Source of the DNA: Candidatus Villigracilis adiacens
GTDB taxonomy: Bacteria; Chloroflexota; Anaerolineae; Anaerolineales; Villigracilaceae
Direction: 5' to 3'
Assembly (NCBI GenBank): GCA_016703605.1
Contig: JADJBU010000006.1
Span: 1 to 64,000, forward strand
Length of the DNA: 64,000 nucleotides
Shown here: piece after piece, positions 25,886 to 34,818 of the stretch
Layout: each line of letters begins with the position of its first letter
How positions within the stretch are numbered: the stretch's first letter is position 1
The notes under the pieces: generated by a model
Seen by the model: only the letters and a program-made list of their open reading frames with translations
Database searches by the model: none
What the model was told of the DNA's origin: nothing
Program-made: the position numbers and the translations under genes

Positions 25886-27208
25886 CTACGCAAGCGGACC
25901 GGCGCGCTCGTTATAGATGTTCATGATCGCCTGCGCCAGTTTGTCAGAATCGTGCCGCCACGGATGGGAATTGTCCGCCAGATCGGCGGTTTTGGCGCGC
26001 TCATCGGCAAGCGTCTCGTCGTCTGCCCGCACCCAGACCGAGGTCGAATTCAGCGAGCCGCTGTAATTAATATTGCAAAGGATCGCATCGAAAACATCGC
26101 CGCCCACATGGTTCTCCAATGCGCGAATGTGATCCGCCGCGGTAAACGCGTCGGTCTCGCCCTCCTGGGTGGCGATGTTACAGACATAAATCTTGACAGC
26201 CCGGCTGGCGCGGATGGAGGCAAGCAGGTCGTCCACCAGCAGGTTTGGGAGCAGGCTTGTATACAAACTGCCCGGACCCACAATGATGACATCGGCAGAC
26301 AACAGGGCGTTGATGACCGGCGGAAATACAGGCGCGTCGTCCGGTTCCAGCCAGACCCGGCGGACACGTCCCGCCATGGTTGGAATTTTGCTCTCACCTT
26401 CGACCCGCACTTCATGGAGAACATGGGGCAGTTCCATGCTTGCCACAAGTTTTACATTGTGCAAAGTCGAGGGCAGCACCCGCCCATTCACCGAAAGCAC
26501 CCTGCCCGATTCGACCACGGCGCCCTCGAAACTTCCGGTGATGTCTGCCAGGGCGGTAATGAAAAGGTTGCCGAAGGAATGTCCCTCGAGGTCCGGCGAA
26601 CCGGTGAAGCGGTACTGGAAAAGTTGGGTCAACATGTCTTCATCGTTGGAGAGAGCCGCGAGACAGTTCCGAATATCGCCCGGCGGCAGGATTCCAAAAC
26701 TTTCGCGCAGTTTGCCCGACGACCCGCCATCGTCTGCCACGGTGACAACAGCGGTGAGGTTTCGGGTGCGGGTTTTCAATCCGCGTAAAAGCGATGCAAG
26801 CCCATGCCCGCCGCCGATTGCCACCATCCGCGGACCGCGGTTGCGCCGTTGAAAATCTGCCAGGGTGGTGACCACGTCTGAATCGGGGCGCAGGAACGGG
26901 CGGAGCAGGGAGCGGTTCAACTTATACATCCCAAATGCGATAAATAACGCGCCGATCCCGCCAAAGATCGCCGCCCTCAAAATTCGCGGCAGAAAACGCA
27001 GCGAGGCGTAGGAAAGGAATGTCAGAACCGCGGGGTCGGAGGAATCCGTCCGATAGAGATCGATGATGATGACCGCAATGCCAAGGCTGACCAGCGTGAT
27101 CCCGACAAGCGTCACAACCAGCCAGCGCTTGACGCCCAGCCCGGGGCGAAGCCAGCGCGGCAGGTCGAGAAATAATTCCCACATCCGCTTGACGTAAAAA
27201 AGACTCAT
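25886..27208 (-). CDS. yvcK: YvcK-family protein (CofD-like/gluconeogenesis factor) with membrane N-terminus
   Basis: The conserved domain begins VAIGGGHGLASLLRGLK and continues with VVTVADDGGSSGKLR, LPPGDIRNCLAAL and GHSFGNLFITAL, the hallmark motifs of the YvcK/CofD-like fold; in YvcK these bind UDP-GlcNAc. About 120 extra N-terminal residues carry two membrane helices (KRWLVVTLVGITLVSLGIAV and a second near FGGIGALFIAFGMYKL), an arrangement often seen outside Firmicutes. YvcK proteins link central metabolism to cell-wall synthesis. I start at 27208 (440 residues); the open frame is 48 codons longer but that part has no protein character. No strong ribosome site is seen at either candidate. 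Confidence 0.85.
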   Translation of the reverse strand: MSLFYVKRMWELFLDLPRWLRPGLGVKRWLVVTLVGITLVSLGIAVIIIDLYRTDSSDPAVLTFLSYASLRFLPRILRAAIFGGIGALFIAFGMYKLNRSLLRPFLRPDSDVVTTLADFQRRNRGPRMVAIGGGHGLASLLRGLKTRTRNLTAVVTVADDGGSSGKLRESFGILPPGDIRNCLAALSNDEDMLTQLFQYRFTGSPDLEGHSFGNLFITALADITGSFEGAVVESGRVLSVNGRVLPSTLHNVKLVASMELPHVLHEVRVEGESKIPTMAGRVRRVWLEPDDAPVFPPVINALLSADVIIVGPGSLYTSLLPNLLVDDLLASIRASRAVKIYVCNIATQEGETDAFTAADHIRALENHVGGDVFDAILCNINYSGSLNSTSVWVRADDETLADERAKTADLADNSHPWRHDSDKLAQAIMNIYNERAGPLA

Positions 27209-27432
27209 TAAAAGGATAATAGCAGGGATGGGGGGAACAGTCAAACTCATTGCCCGCAAGCAAAACGTGCGAGCGCTGTTTGCGCCAGCGGCATCTCCCG
27301 ACCTTCGAGCAAAATCTCCCGATTTCGCAGTCTCAACTGACAACGTTTGCATTCACATATTTCACCTGACCGTAGGCGGAGGGACAGTTTTACCCTTATA
27401 CTTTGAGAAAAGTATCTACAAAGAGAAGCCAA

Positions 27433-27996
27433 GTGAAAATCTCAAGCACACTCTACCTGACCAACCCCAAAGACTGGCGGACTTGGCTCAAGCAGCATTA
27501 CAAAAGCGAGAATGAAATCTGGCTGATCTACCCCAAGAAAGCGACAGGTAAGCCGCGCATCGAATACAACGACGCGGTGGAAGAAGCCCTGTGCTTCGGC
27601 TGGATCGACTCCATCATCAAGACATTAGACAACGAGCATACCGTCCAACGCTTTTCGCCGCGCAAGCCAAAAGCAAAATACTCGCAAGCCAACATCGAGC
27701 GCCTGCGGACATTGGTGGCGCAAAAGAAAGTCATCAAAGAAGTAGCCGATACGCTGACAGAGGTCTTGAACGCCGAGTTCGTCATCCCGCTTGATATTTT
27801 GAAAGCCATTCAAACGGACAAAGCAGCCTGGAAGAATTTTCAGGGATTCTCCGATGCTTACATTCGCATCCGCGTTGCGTTTATAGATGGAGCCCGCAAA
27901 CGTCCCGAAGAATTCAAAAAGAGATTACGATATTTCATTGAAGTGACCGCGAAGAATAAGCAGATTGGGTTCGGGGGAATTGAGAAGCATTATTGA
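27433..27996 (+). CDS. YdeI/OmpD-associated family protein
   Basis: About 187 residues. LYLTNPKDWRTWLKQHY, EIWLIYPKKATGKPRIEYND, AVEEALCFGWIDSII and QRFSPRKPKAKYS are the conserved blocks of the YdeI family (bacteriocin-protection or OmpD-associated), whose biochemical role is not established. I choose the GTG at 27433 after AAAGAGAAG; a TTG at 27403 is also open. It points away from yvcK. It starts a 5-kb patch of accessory genes. Confidence 0.8.
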   Translation: MKISSTLYLTNPKDWRTWLKQHYKSENEIWLIYPKKATGKPRIEYNDAVEEALCFGWIDSIIKTLDNEHTVQRFSPRKPKAKYSQANIERLRTLVAQKKVIKEVADTLTEVLNAEFVIPLDILKAIQTDKAAWKNFQGFSDAYIRIRVAFIDGARKRPEEFKKRLRYFIEVTAKNKQIGFGGIEKHY

Positions 27997-28057
27997 CCCC
28001 CACCCTGCCTGTGATAGCAGACGGAGGGGGGTTTAACGCTTGGGGTAAAATCGCCGC

Positions 28058-28414
28058 ATGCCAGCCCGCAGAACCACGCCCAAAGGTTATCAACGCGCAC
28101 ATGAACTGCGCAAAGAGCCTACTCCCGCCGAAGCCAAACTGTGGGCGTACCTCCGCAATGACCAATTAGGGGTGAGCTTCAGAAGGCAACACGCCATTGG
28201 AAACTACATCCCTGATTTTTGCTGTATCAAAAAGAAACTCATTATCGAGCTAGACGGAAGCCAACATTTAGAGCAGGTTGAGTATGATGTGGAAAGAACA
28301 AAGTATTTTGAGTCTTTTGGTTATAAAGTGATTCGATTTTGGAACAACGATGTGATGAAGGATATTAATGGGGTGATACGCGTGATTCAGTTTGCGCTGG
28401 AAAAGCAAAAATAA
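28058..28414 (+). CDS. DUF559 endonuclease-like protein
   Basis: 118 residues. RKEPTPAEAKLWAYLRN, SFRRQHAIGNYIPDF, IIELDGSQH and GYKVIRFWNNDV match DUF559, a Vsr-like branch of the PD-(D/E)XK fold. The probable metal residues are the Asp of YIPDF and the Glu and Asp of IELDG. The family is widespread, usually single-gene, often near mobile elements, and its cellular role is unclear. Inverted repeats rich in CCCCCACC lie on both sides (near 27996-28035 and 28428-28470). Confidence 0.85.
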   Translation: MPARRTTPKGYQRAHELRKEPTPAEAKLWAYLRNDQLGVSFRRQHAIGNYIPDFCCIKKKLIIELDGSQHLEQVEYDVERTKYFESFGYKVIRFWNNDVMKDINGVIRVIQFALEKQK

Positions 28415-28427
28415 TACCCCCACCCGT

Positions 28428-28470
28428 CCTCCCCCAAATGCGACGGTACTTCTGTCGCATTTGGGGGAGG
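28428..28470. repeat. 17-bp perfect hairpin after the DUF559 gene
   Basis: CCTCCCCCAAATGCGAC and its exact complement are separated by 9 bases. The outer flanks ACCCCCACCCG and CGGAGGGGGTT are also roughly complementary. No T run, so it is more likely a repeat element than a terminator. Confidence 0.7.
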
Positions 28471-28561
28471 TGCCGAAGGCGGAGGGGGTTGCTTTTGCCG
28501 TTGTGCTTTGGGAAATAGAGGATATATTTAATTATATTGTCTTTAGGAAGGAAACGAGAAA

Positions 28562-29680
28562 ATGGCAAAAGAGCTCATAGGTTACCGCAGACTTTACGAT
28601 TCAATAGGCTGTTCAATTTCTAATCAACAAGAACTAGAAATTCACTTAAAAATGGAAGAATGCGATGTTGTAATCTATATTGGTGATAAACCAAAACGCG
28701 GAATAATAATAACAACTAAAGAGGCAGGAAAGTTTATTGTTCCTAGGGAAATATCTATGATGGGAGAATGGAAATTCTTCAAGGACGCAACAGCTTCAAG
28801 TTATCCTAGAAAATTCTTTACAGAAATTCAATGCATTAAGTCTATTGAAGTGCCACAAGAATTATCAGAAAAATTTCATAAAGATCCAAAGTCAGGGGCA
28901 CATAACGAGATAATTGATATAGCAAAAAAAGAACTTGAGAGGTTTACAGAAGTTTGTGACTTGATTGCAGGTGTTATCGGCTTGCGATTTCACCCCCAAT
29001 TTATTCGTGAACTTATAAACGACAATCTCTTTGTAATCAGAAACACTGATGATTGGGCATACAGAATAAACGGATCTGCACTGGAAATATTGGAGGAATT
29101 AAGTCTCAATCAAAATGGAATACAAAAGCTTGAAACTACTTTGCGGGGAGTTGAACAAGCATCTAGTGAGGCTCGTGAGTTTGCAACAACATTGTTTCAA
29201 TGGTTACATCGAGCTTGGTCTGAAAGAGATAATGTCTCAAAATTTTTAGCGCTGTTCACCCCACTAGAAGTAGCTTTAGGTAAGTTTGAAAAAGATAAAT
29301 CAACAGATGAACAACAAGAATTAAAATTCAATAAAATCAAGGAATTAATCATCGATAGTGAAGAACAAGAAAAAGAGCAACTCTTAGCATATTTTGAGCA
29401 CCTTGGAAAATTACAGAAGCCAAGTTTAGCTACTCGATTTGAAACTCTTGCAAATGAAGCAAATTTACCGAATTACGAAATGGATATAATAGCATTTAGG
29501 AAATTTAATAAATCCAGAAACTCTCTAATTCATAGAGGGGATTCTGAAGTAAATTTACAAGTTACAGTAAGTGAAGAAGAAAACCGCAAACTTGAAGATT
29601 TAGTTGAGAGGTACATTTCCTGGATTTTATTCAGAGACCAAATTGTATATCCTTCTAGGTGGAGAAATAATAAAAGATAG
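28562..29680 (+). CDS. AT-rich HEPN-domain protein (ApeA-like)
   Basis: 372 residues, no membrane segment. The C-terminal part reads FRKFNKSRNSLIHRGD; RNSLIH fits the R-x(4)-H motif of HEPN ribonucleases, and its place after a helical region (LFTPLEVALGKFEKD onward) fits ApeA-like HEPN proteins. The N-terminal 200 residues are beta-rich and unrecognised. Base composition is sharply different: sample lines give 20-38% GC against about 60% in the neighbouring dehydrogenase gene, so recent transfer is likely. Proteins of this type can be anti-phage effectors; that role here is inferred. A strong terminator follows. Confidence 0.65.
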   Translation: MAKELIGYRRLYDSIGCSISNQQELEIHLKMEECDVVIYIGDKPKRGIIITTKEAGKFIVPREISMMGEWKFFKDATASSYPRKFFTEIQCIKSIEVPQELSEKFHKDPKSGAHNEIIDIAKKELERFTEVCDLIAGVIGLRFHPQFIRELINDNLFVIRNTDDWAYRINGSALEILEELSLNQNGIQKLETTLRGVEQASSEAREFATTLFQWLHRAWSERDNVSKFLALFTPLEVALGKFEKDKSTDEQQELKFNKIKELIIDSEEQEKEQLLAYFEHLGKLQKPSLATRFETLANEANLPNYEMDIIAFRKFNKSRNSLIHRGDSEVNLQVTVSEEENRKLEDLVERYISWILFRDQIVYPSRWRNNKR

Positions 29681-29691
29681 TGTCTCTAACA

Positions 29692-29725
29692 AAGACCTCC
29701 GAGCAGACAGCTCGGAGGTCTTTCT
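29692..29725. terminator. Bidirectional terminator
   Basis: AAGACCTCCGAGC pairs perfectly with GCTCGGAGGTCTT over a 5-base loop, followed by TCTTTC. It lies between the converging HEPN and aldehyde dehydrogenase genes. Confidence 0.85.
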
Positions 29726-29747
29726 TTCTACTCACTACTTTCTACAA

Positions 29748-32174
29748 TCACTCCCCCGTCGGCACCCAGATATTCTTGACCTGCGTCGCCTCGTGTAGGA
29801 ACTCGTGACCTTCGCCTTGCTCGCGGTCGAGCCAATCGCGGGGCAGACCGTAGCCTGTCCATGTGCGTTTCATGTTCGCAGCGGACTCGTTCTCGACGTG
29901 GTAACTGCCTTCCGCCGAGCCGAAGTACCAGAGCGAGTCAACGTCTTCATGTTGAACAAGGGTCTTGACCAAATGGTCGCGGTCGCCTGTGACGATGTTG
30001 ACCACGCCGCCAGGCACATCGGAGGTGTCGAGCACCTGATAAAAGTCTGTAGCCGAGAGCGGATATTTCTGGCTGGGGAGCATCACCACGCTGTTGCCGC
30101 GTGCAATCGCAGGCGCCATGAGCGAGATGAAACCAAGCAGGGGCATTTCATCGGGGCAGGCAATGCCGATCACGCCGACAGGTTCATTGACCGCGACGGT
30201 GATTCCGCGCAGGGTGGTCTCTTGCACAGTGCCGCCGTATTTATCAGCCCATGCCGCATAGCTGAAAAGACGTTCCACCGCCGCGTCCACTTCGGCTTGC
30301 GCGGACTTCTGCGTGCGTCCCGTCATCTCGACGATTCGTTTTACGAACTCGGCATTGCGGGCATCGAGATTCTCTGCGATGAAATATAAAATTTGCGAGC
30401 GGTTGTATCCGTGGCGCATCGCCCAGCCTGATGTCCGCGCTTTGTGTGCGGCTTCGACTGCATCACGAATGTCTTTGCGATTGCCGTCACCGACCTGCCC
30501 GACAATCTTCCCTTTGGCGTTCAACACCGTCGTGGTGTATGCGCCATCAGGTCGCACCTGTTTGCCACCGATGTACATCTTTGGCGTACGATCTACCAGC
30601 GGAAGCGAATGTCCATTTGCCCGAGCAGCTCCCGGCTGAGTCGGAAGCGTAGGCACGTGTCCTCCCCATTTCGCATCTATTGTAAATTCTGGGCGCGGAC
30701 GTTCCATCCATTTTGGTCGCAGATATTCAAACAAACCTTCACGTCCGCCTTCGCGCCCGTAACCCGACTCGCGATAGCCGCCGAAGCCCGAAGCGCCGTC
30801 GAATTGATTGGTGCAATTGACCCACACCGAGCCCGCCTTGATCTTGCTCGCGACATCGAGCGCGAGGTTGATGTTATCGCTCCACACACTCGCCGCGAGA
30901 CCATAGCGCGTGTTGTTCGCAAGTTCGATGGCTTCGCTCGGAGTTCTGAAAGTAAGCGACACAAGCACGGGTCCGAAAATTTCTTCCTGCACAGTTGAAG
31001 CCGCCGCATCAAGCCCCGTGATGAGCGTCGGTTTATAAAACAGTCCCTTTTCGGGCAGCGCGATATTCGGCTGAAAACATTCGCCGCCTTCGGCAATGCC
31101 CGTCTTCACCCAGCCATCGATCGTGTCCCATTGGCTTTGGTCAACGATCGCGCCCATGTCGATGGATTTATCGAGCGGGTCGCCCACGCGCATGTGTCCC
31201 ATTCTATTTTTTAATTTTTGGATGAATTTCCCTGCGACATTTTCCTGCACTATCAGCCTTGACCCTGCGCAACAAACCTGACCCTGATTAAACCAAATCG
31301 CATCGACCACGCCTTCAACTGCTCCATCCAAATCGGCATCGTCAAACACGACAAATGGACTCTTGCCCCCAAGTTCGAGCGAGAGTTTTTTGCCAGAGCC
31401 AGCCGTCTGCTTGCGGAGCGTGCGCCCGACATCGGTTGAACCCGTGAACGCGATCTTATCCACATCGGGATGTTCGACGATCATCGAGCCCGCGCTGCTG
31501 CTTCCCGTGATGACGTTCACCACGCCAGCGGGCAATCCCGCCTCAGCGACAATTTCCGCGAACAGCAACGCCGTGAGTCTTGTGTACGAAGCAGGCTTCA
31601 ACACAACCGTGTTGCCCATCGCAATCGCAGGCGCGATCTTCCACGCCAGCATCAACAACGGGAAGTTCCACGGGATGATCTGCCCGACCACACCGACAGG
31701 TTGATAATCGCGCAGTTCGGTTTCCATCAACTGCGCCCAGCCTGCATAATAATAAAAGTGACGCGCCAGCAAAGGCACATCAATATCACGAGATTCACGG
31801 ATCGGCTTGCCGTTGTCCATGGACTCGAGCACCGCCAGCAAGCGCGAATGTTTCTGAAGGTTGCGCGCAATCGCATACAAATAACGCGCACGCACCACAC
31901 CAGGAGTCTTGCTCCAGGTTTTGAACGCCTCCCGCGCCGCAGCCACCGCCGCATCGACTTCTTTTTGTCCCGCCTGCGTGGTCTCGGCTAATAACTCGCC
32001 ATTCGACGGATTGATAGACGAATAGAACTTCGCACCCTTCGGCGTCACCCACTCGTTATTGATGAACAAGCCGAACTTACGTCCATGCTCATCCAGCCAC
32101 GCTTTGACAGCATCAGGCGCTTCGGGCGCAGGTCCGTATTCCATGGTGTTGAAGATTTCAAGTATTTTGCTCAT
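29748..32174 (-). CDS. Double-domain aldehyde dehydrogenase, ALDH16 type
   Basis: 808 residues with two ALDH modules. The first (about 20-480) is complete: IPWNFPLLMLAWKIAPA, FTGSTDVGR, catalytic Glu in LELGGKSPFVVF and catalytic Cys in GQVCCAGSRL. The second (about 530-790) keeps the fold motifs (VNEPVGVIGIACPDEMPLLG, VVNIVTGDRDHLVKTL) but I see no GQxC-type nucleophile. This is the ALDH16 layout, where the C-terminal module is structural. I start at 32174 after GGAG. It lies in the same direction as deoC, so it may oxidise the acetaldehyde that deoxyribose-phosphate aldolase releases. A toxin-antitoxin pair separates the two genes. Confidence 0.88.
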   Translation of the reverse strand: MSKILEIFNTMEYGPAPEAPDAVKAWLDEHGRKFGLFINNEWVTPKGAKFYSSINPSNGELLAETTQAGQKEVDAAVAAAREAFKTWSKTPGVVRARYLYAIARNLQKHSRLLAVLESMDNGKPIRESRDIDVPLLARHFYYYAGWAQLMETELRDYQPVGVVGQIIPWNFPLLMLAWKIAPAIAMGNTVVLKPASYTRLTALLFAEIVAEAGLPAGVVNVITGSSSAGSMIVEHPDVDKIAFTGSTDVGRTLRKQTAGSGKKLSLELGGKSPFVVFDDADLDGAVEGVVDAIWFNQGQVCCAGSRLIVQENVAGKFIQKLKNRMGHMRVGDPLDKSIDMGAIVDQSQWDTIDGWVKTGIAEGGECFQPNIALPEKGLFYKPTLITGLDAAASTVQEEIFGPVLVSLTFRTPSEAIELANNTRYGLAASVWSDNINLALDVASKIKAGSVWVNCTNQFDGASGFGGYRESGYGREGGREGLFEYLRPKWMERPRPEFTIDAKWGGHVPTLPTQPGAARANGHSLPLVDRTPKMYIGGKQVRPDGAYTTTVLNAKGKIVGQVGDGNRKDIRDAVEAAHKARTSGWAMRHGYNRSQILYFIAENLDARNAEFVKRIVEMTGRTQKSAQAEVDAAVERLFSYAAWADKYGGTVQETTLRGITVAVNEPVGVIGIACPDEMPLLGFISLMAPAIARGNSVVMLPSQKYPLSATDFYQVLDTSDVPGGVVNIVTGDRDHLVKTLVQHEDVDSLWYFGSAEGSYHVENESAANMKRTWTGYGLPRDWLDREQGEGHEFLHEATQVKNIWVPTGE

Positions 32175-32194
32175 ATAAAACTCCACTTATTCCG

Positions 32195-32623
32195 TCATTG
32201 TTTCCGCAATACATCTAAAAACGGAATGGCTTTGACGATTTTCACACCGCGATATTCACCTTGCAAGGAGTCGAAATGTGGGTCGTAGGTCACAAGATAA
32301 TTCGCCCCGCCTTCCACTGCACAGGCGACAATAACATTGTCGTCAGGATCAGAAAGGAGAGACTCGATTTTCTCGGCAGGGACTTCCACCCATTCAGCCC
32401 AATCAGCAAGAGTCTTAACCAAGTCAACAACTTTTTCGTTATCCACATGACGATCAAGAAGTTTCTCGACGATTTCTTCAGCCAATGGCGTACAAATCAA
32501 CAACACGAATTCATCCCGTTTCCAGCGGTCAAGAGTTTCGCGGGTTGGGCTGTTCGCATTTTTACTCAACGCGGCAGAGACAAAGACATTCGTATCCAAC
32601 ACGGCTCGGATTTTTTTAGTCAC
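32195..32623 (-). CDS. PIN-domain toxin (VapC-like ribonuclease)
   Basis: 142 residues from a GTG start. The acidic PIN residues are the Asp in AVLDTNVFVSA, the Glu in PLAEEIVEKLL and the Asp pair in SDPDDNVIVACA. It resembles the COG1569 group of putative PIN toxins. The start overlaps the upstream antitoxin-like gene by 8 bp, with GGGGAAG as a possible ribosome site; an ATG 15 bases earlier is also possible. PIN toxins cut RNA and are silenced by the partner protein. The pair lies between deoC and the aldehyde dehydrogenase on the same strand. Confidence 0.82.
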   Translation of the reverse strand: MTKKIRAVLDTNVFVSAALSKNANSPTRETLDRWKRDEFVLLICTPLAEEIVEKLLDRHVDNEKVVDLVKTLADWAEWVEVPAEKIESLLSDPDDNVIVACAVEGGANYLVTYDPHFDSLQGEYRGVKIVKAIPFLDVLRKQ

Positions 32624-32915
32624 TTTCCACTTCCCCATCAACTGCTGTGCCCTTTGCGATGGCTTCCTCACGAATCGCATTAAGTGTGTTTCCAAATTTT
32701 TCCATCGCCTCATCCCGTGAAAGGTATTTCACTTCTTCAGCGCGGGCTTTGGCTTTGGCAACAATTTCTGCCGCCAATTCCTTGTTTGGTCGGGCGCGTT
32801 GTTTTTTGAGGGTATCCACCATCTCGATCACAATTAAGAGCTCTTTTTCTTCCAGTTGAGCCACTTCGATCACAGCCTTGCGGACTAAATCTTGTGACAA
32901 AATATTTGCATTCAT
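32616..32915 (-). CDS. Antitoxin-like partner of the PIN protein
   Basis: 99 residues, highly charged and helical (VIEVAQLEEKELLIVIEMVD, then AAEIVAKAKARAEEVKYLS). I see no named DNA-binding motif with certainty. The gene position upstream of a PIN toxin, its size and the 8-bp overlap make it the likely antitoxin. AGGAGA lies six bases before the ATG. It starts 24 bp after the end of deoC. Confidence 0.65.
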   Translation of the reverse strand: MNANILSQDLVRKAVIEVAQLEEKELLIVIEMVDTLKKQRARPNKELAAEIVAKAKARAEEVKYLSRDEAMEKFGNTLNAIREEAIAKGTAVDGEVESD

Positions 32916-32939
32916 GTCTTTCTCCTTTCAATAAAAAAA

Positions 32940-33899
32940 CTATCCCATCGGCATGTGATGTTTCGCCGCGTAGTGACCTGTGATGTAGTGATACAACTGC
33001 CGCTCGATGTCGGTCAACAGACTGCTTGCGCCAATGCGGAATAAGTCATTCTTCAGCCATTCATCGCCGAGTTCTTCTTTCATCAGTGACTGCCACGCCA
33101 TCGCCTGTTTCGCGGAACTGATTCCGCCTGCGGGCTTGAAGCCCACTTTGTAGCCGAAGCGGTCGAGATAATCACGCAACGCGCGGATCATCACGAGGCT
33201 CACATCGAGAGTCGCGTTGGTCGGCTCTTTGCCTGTGGATGTCTTGATAAAGTCCGAGCCTGCCATCATGGACACTAAACTGGCTTGATAGACTTGCTTG
33301 AGCGAACCAAGTTCACCCGTGGCAAGGATGGTCTTCATGTGCGCGTCACCGCAGGCTTTGCGGAATTGTTGCAGTTCGTCGTACATGTCTTGCCAGTCGC
33401 CTGTCAAGACATAATTGCGGGCGATGACCACGTCAATTTCTTTGGCGCCTGCTTCCACGGCTTGCTCGATCTCCTGAATACGCTGTGGCAGAGGAGTCTG
33501 TCCCGCAGGAAAACCTGTCGCAACAGAGGCAACTGGAATATTAGAGCCTTGAAGCGCGTGAACTGCATCCGCGACACGGTTGGGGTACACGCACACCGCA
33601 CCAACGGTGATCCGCTCGCCGTTCAATCCAAGTTTTTCAAGCATGTCGGGACGCAACGGTTGCTTGGCTTTCGCACATAAACGATGGACGCGCCCGGGCG
33701 TGTCGTCGCCTGCGAGCGTGGTCAGGTCAATATTGGTGATGGCGCGTAAAAGCCATGCTGCCTGCCAATCCTTTTTGACTGTGCGGCGACCCGTGAGCGT
33801 GGCGGTGCGGCGCTCTACTGCGCTTTTGTTGATGTGCGCGCCCATCACCCAATCAAGGTCGAGGGGCGTGCCGGGATTACGAGTGTGATTACTGGTCAT
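32940..33899 (-). CDS. deoC: Deoxyribose-phosphate aldolase
   Basis: 319 residues. It cleaves 2-deoxyribose 5-phosphate into acetaldehyde and glyceraldehyde 3-phosphate. The Schiff-base lysine is in SDFIKTSTGK, with EIDVVIARNYVLTGDW and FKPAGGIS as the other family motifs. I start at 33899, where GGAG lies five bases upstream; an earlier ATG at 33926 directly follows TATAAT, which looks like a -10 box instead. The N-terminus is about 70 residues longer than the short bacterial form. Deoxynucleoside breakdown with a downstream aldehyde dehydrogenase is a known pairing. Confidence 0.93.
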   Translation of the reverse strand: MTSNHTRNPGTPLDLDWVMGAHINKSAVERRTATLTGRRTVKKDWQAAWLLRAITNIDLTTLAGDDTPGRVHRLCAKAKQPLRPDMLEKLGLNGERITVGAVCVYPNRVADAVHALQGSNIPVASVATGFPAGQTPLPQRIQEIEQAVEAGAKEIDVVIARNYVLTGDWQDMYDELQQFRKACGDAHMKTILATGELGSLKQVYQASLVSMMAGSDFIKTSTGKEPTNATLDVSLVMIRALRDYLDRFGYKVGFKPAGGISSAKQAMAWQSLMKEELGDEWLKNDLFRIGASSLLTDIERQLYHYITGHYAAKHHMPMG

Positions 33900-34009
33900 G
33901 AATGCTCCATGAATATTGTCTGACATGATTATACAGCCAACGATGCCCGCTCGATGAACAAAGTATAATCCTGCATTATTTGTCGCCCCGGCAAGACGGA
34001 GAGTGAGCC

Positions 34010-34777
34010 ATGCCAACCATCGAGACCATCATCCGCCAGATCAACCGCGAGATCGTGCCGCAGTTCGAGGAAAAACTGCGCGCCTACCTTGCCGGGCAGG
34101 ACAAGGAATGGCTGGTCGAACAGATCGTGCGCCTGACTCTCGATGCCCACAGTTTGCAGGAACTGGACCGCAAACACAACAAGGAGGAGGAAAACCGCAA
34201 ACGCGCCGAGTTCAGCGAACGGGTCAAGGGACTGGCTTTGGATGAGGGGAAACTTCAAGTGTTCATCTCTGCCTACAGGAAGATCACACGCGAGGCGCTG
34301 GTGGCGCGGGGACTTTTGCTTGAATCCGCCCCCCAAAAGGGTGAAGAAATGATCCCTGAGGGTTTTCGAACGGTGGAAGGAAATTCTCTTCTCCGCCACG
34401 CAAAGGACATGCTCTTTGGTATGCTGTTCGGCGACGCCGATTTCAACGCAACTTTTAACCGCACGCATCGCGAACTGCTTTCGCTCACCATCCCCCGCAT
34501 GAAGACCGAAGCCCTGAATTTCATGAAAGCGACGACCGAGTTCGACGCTCTTGGAACCTGGCAGGACCCCAAAGGCACCGCCAGCGACTCGCGCGCCGAT
34601 TATATTTTGATGGAGATCGAATACGGCGAAGTGGACGGTGAATTGATCGGCGAAGGGATCGTCTCCGCGCTAAAGCTTATTAACCACCTCGAGATCAACG
34701 AAAAGATCCTCTACGCAAGAATGAGCGAGGTGGAGCAAAGCACGCTTGCTTCACAGAGAATGATGAAGATACAGTGA
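34010..34777 (+). CDS. Hypothetical helical protein
   Basis: I do not recognise this 255-residue protein. It starts IETIIRQINREIVPQFEEKL, is mostly helical, and includes an FGDADFNATFNRTHRELLSL segment and an acidic DYILMEIEYGEVDGELIGEG strand region. No signal peptide or membrane helix. It diverges from deoC and its stop overlaps a possible GTG start of the peptidase gene by ATGA-like spacing (GTGA), so the two could be co-transcribed. Confidence 0.7.
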   Translation: MPTIETIIRQINREIVPQFEEKLRAYLAGQDKEWLVEQIVRLTLDAHSLQELDRKHNKEEENRKRAEFSERVKGLALDEGKLQVFISAYRKITREALVARGLLLESAPQKGEEMIPEGFRTVEGNSLLRHAKDMLFGMLFGDADFNATFNRTHRELLSLTIPRMKTEALNFMKATTEFDALGTWQDPKGTASDSRADYILMEIEYGEVDGELIGEGIVSALKLINHLEINEKILYARMSEVEQSTLASQRMMKIQ

Positions 34778-34818
34778 ACCCGGATGAAAGCGTCTCACGC
34801 CCAACCGAAAGGAATCTG

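Noticed and set aside
25859..26788. A 309-codon plus-strand frame opposite yvcK
   Set aside because: It is a shadow; the minus strand carries all YvcK motifs.
30444..30998. Plus-strand frames opposite the aldehyde dehydrogenase
   Set aside because: They are Arg/Ser-rich shadows without motifs.
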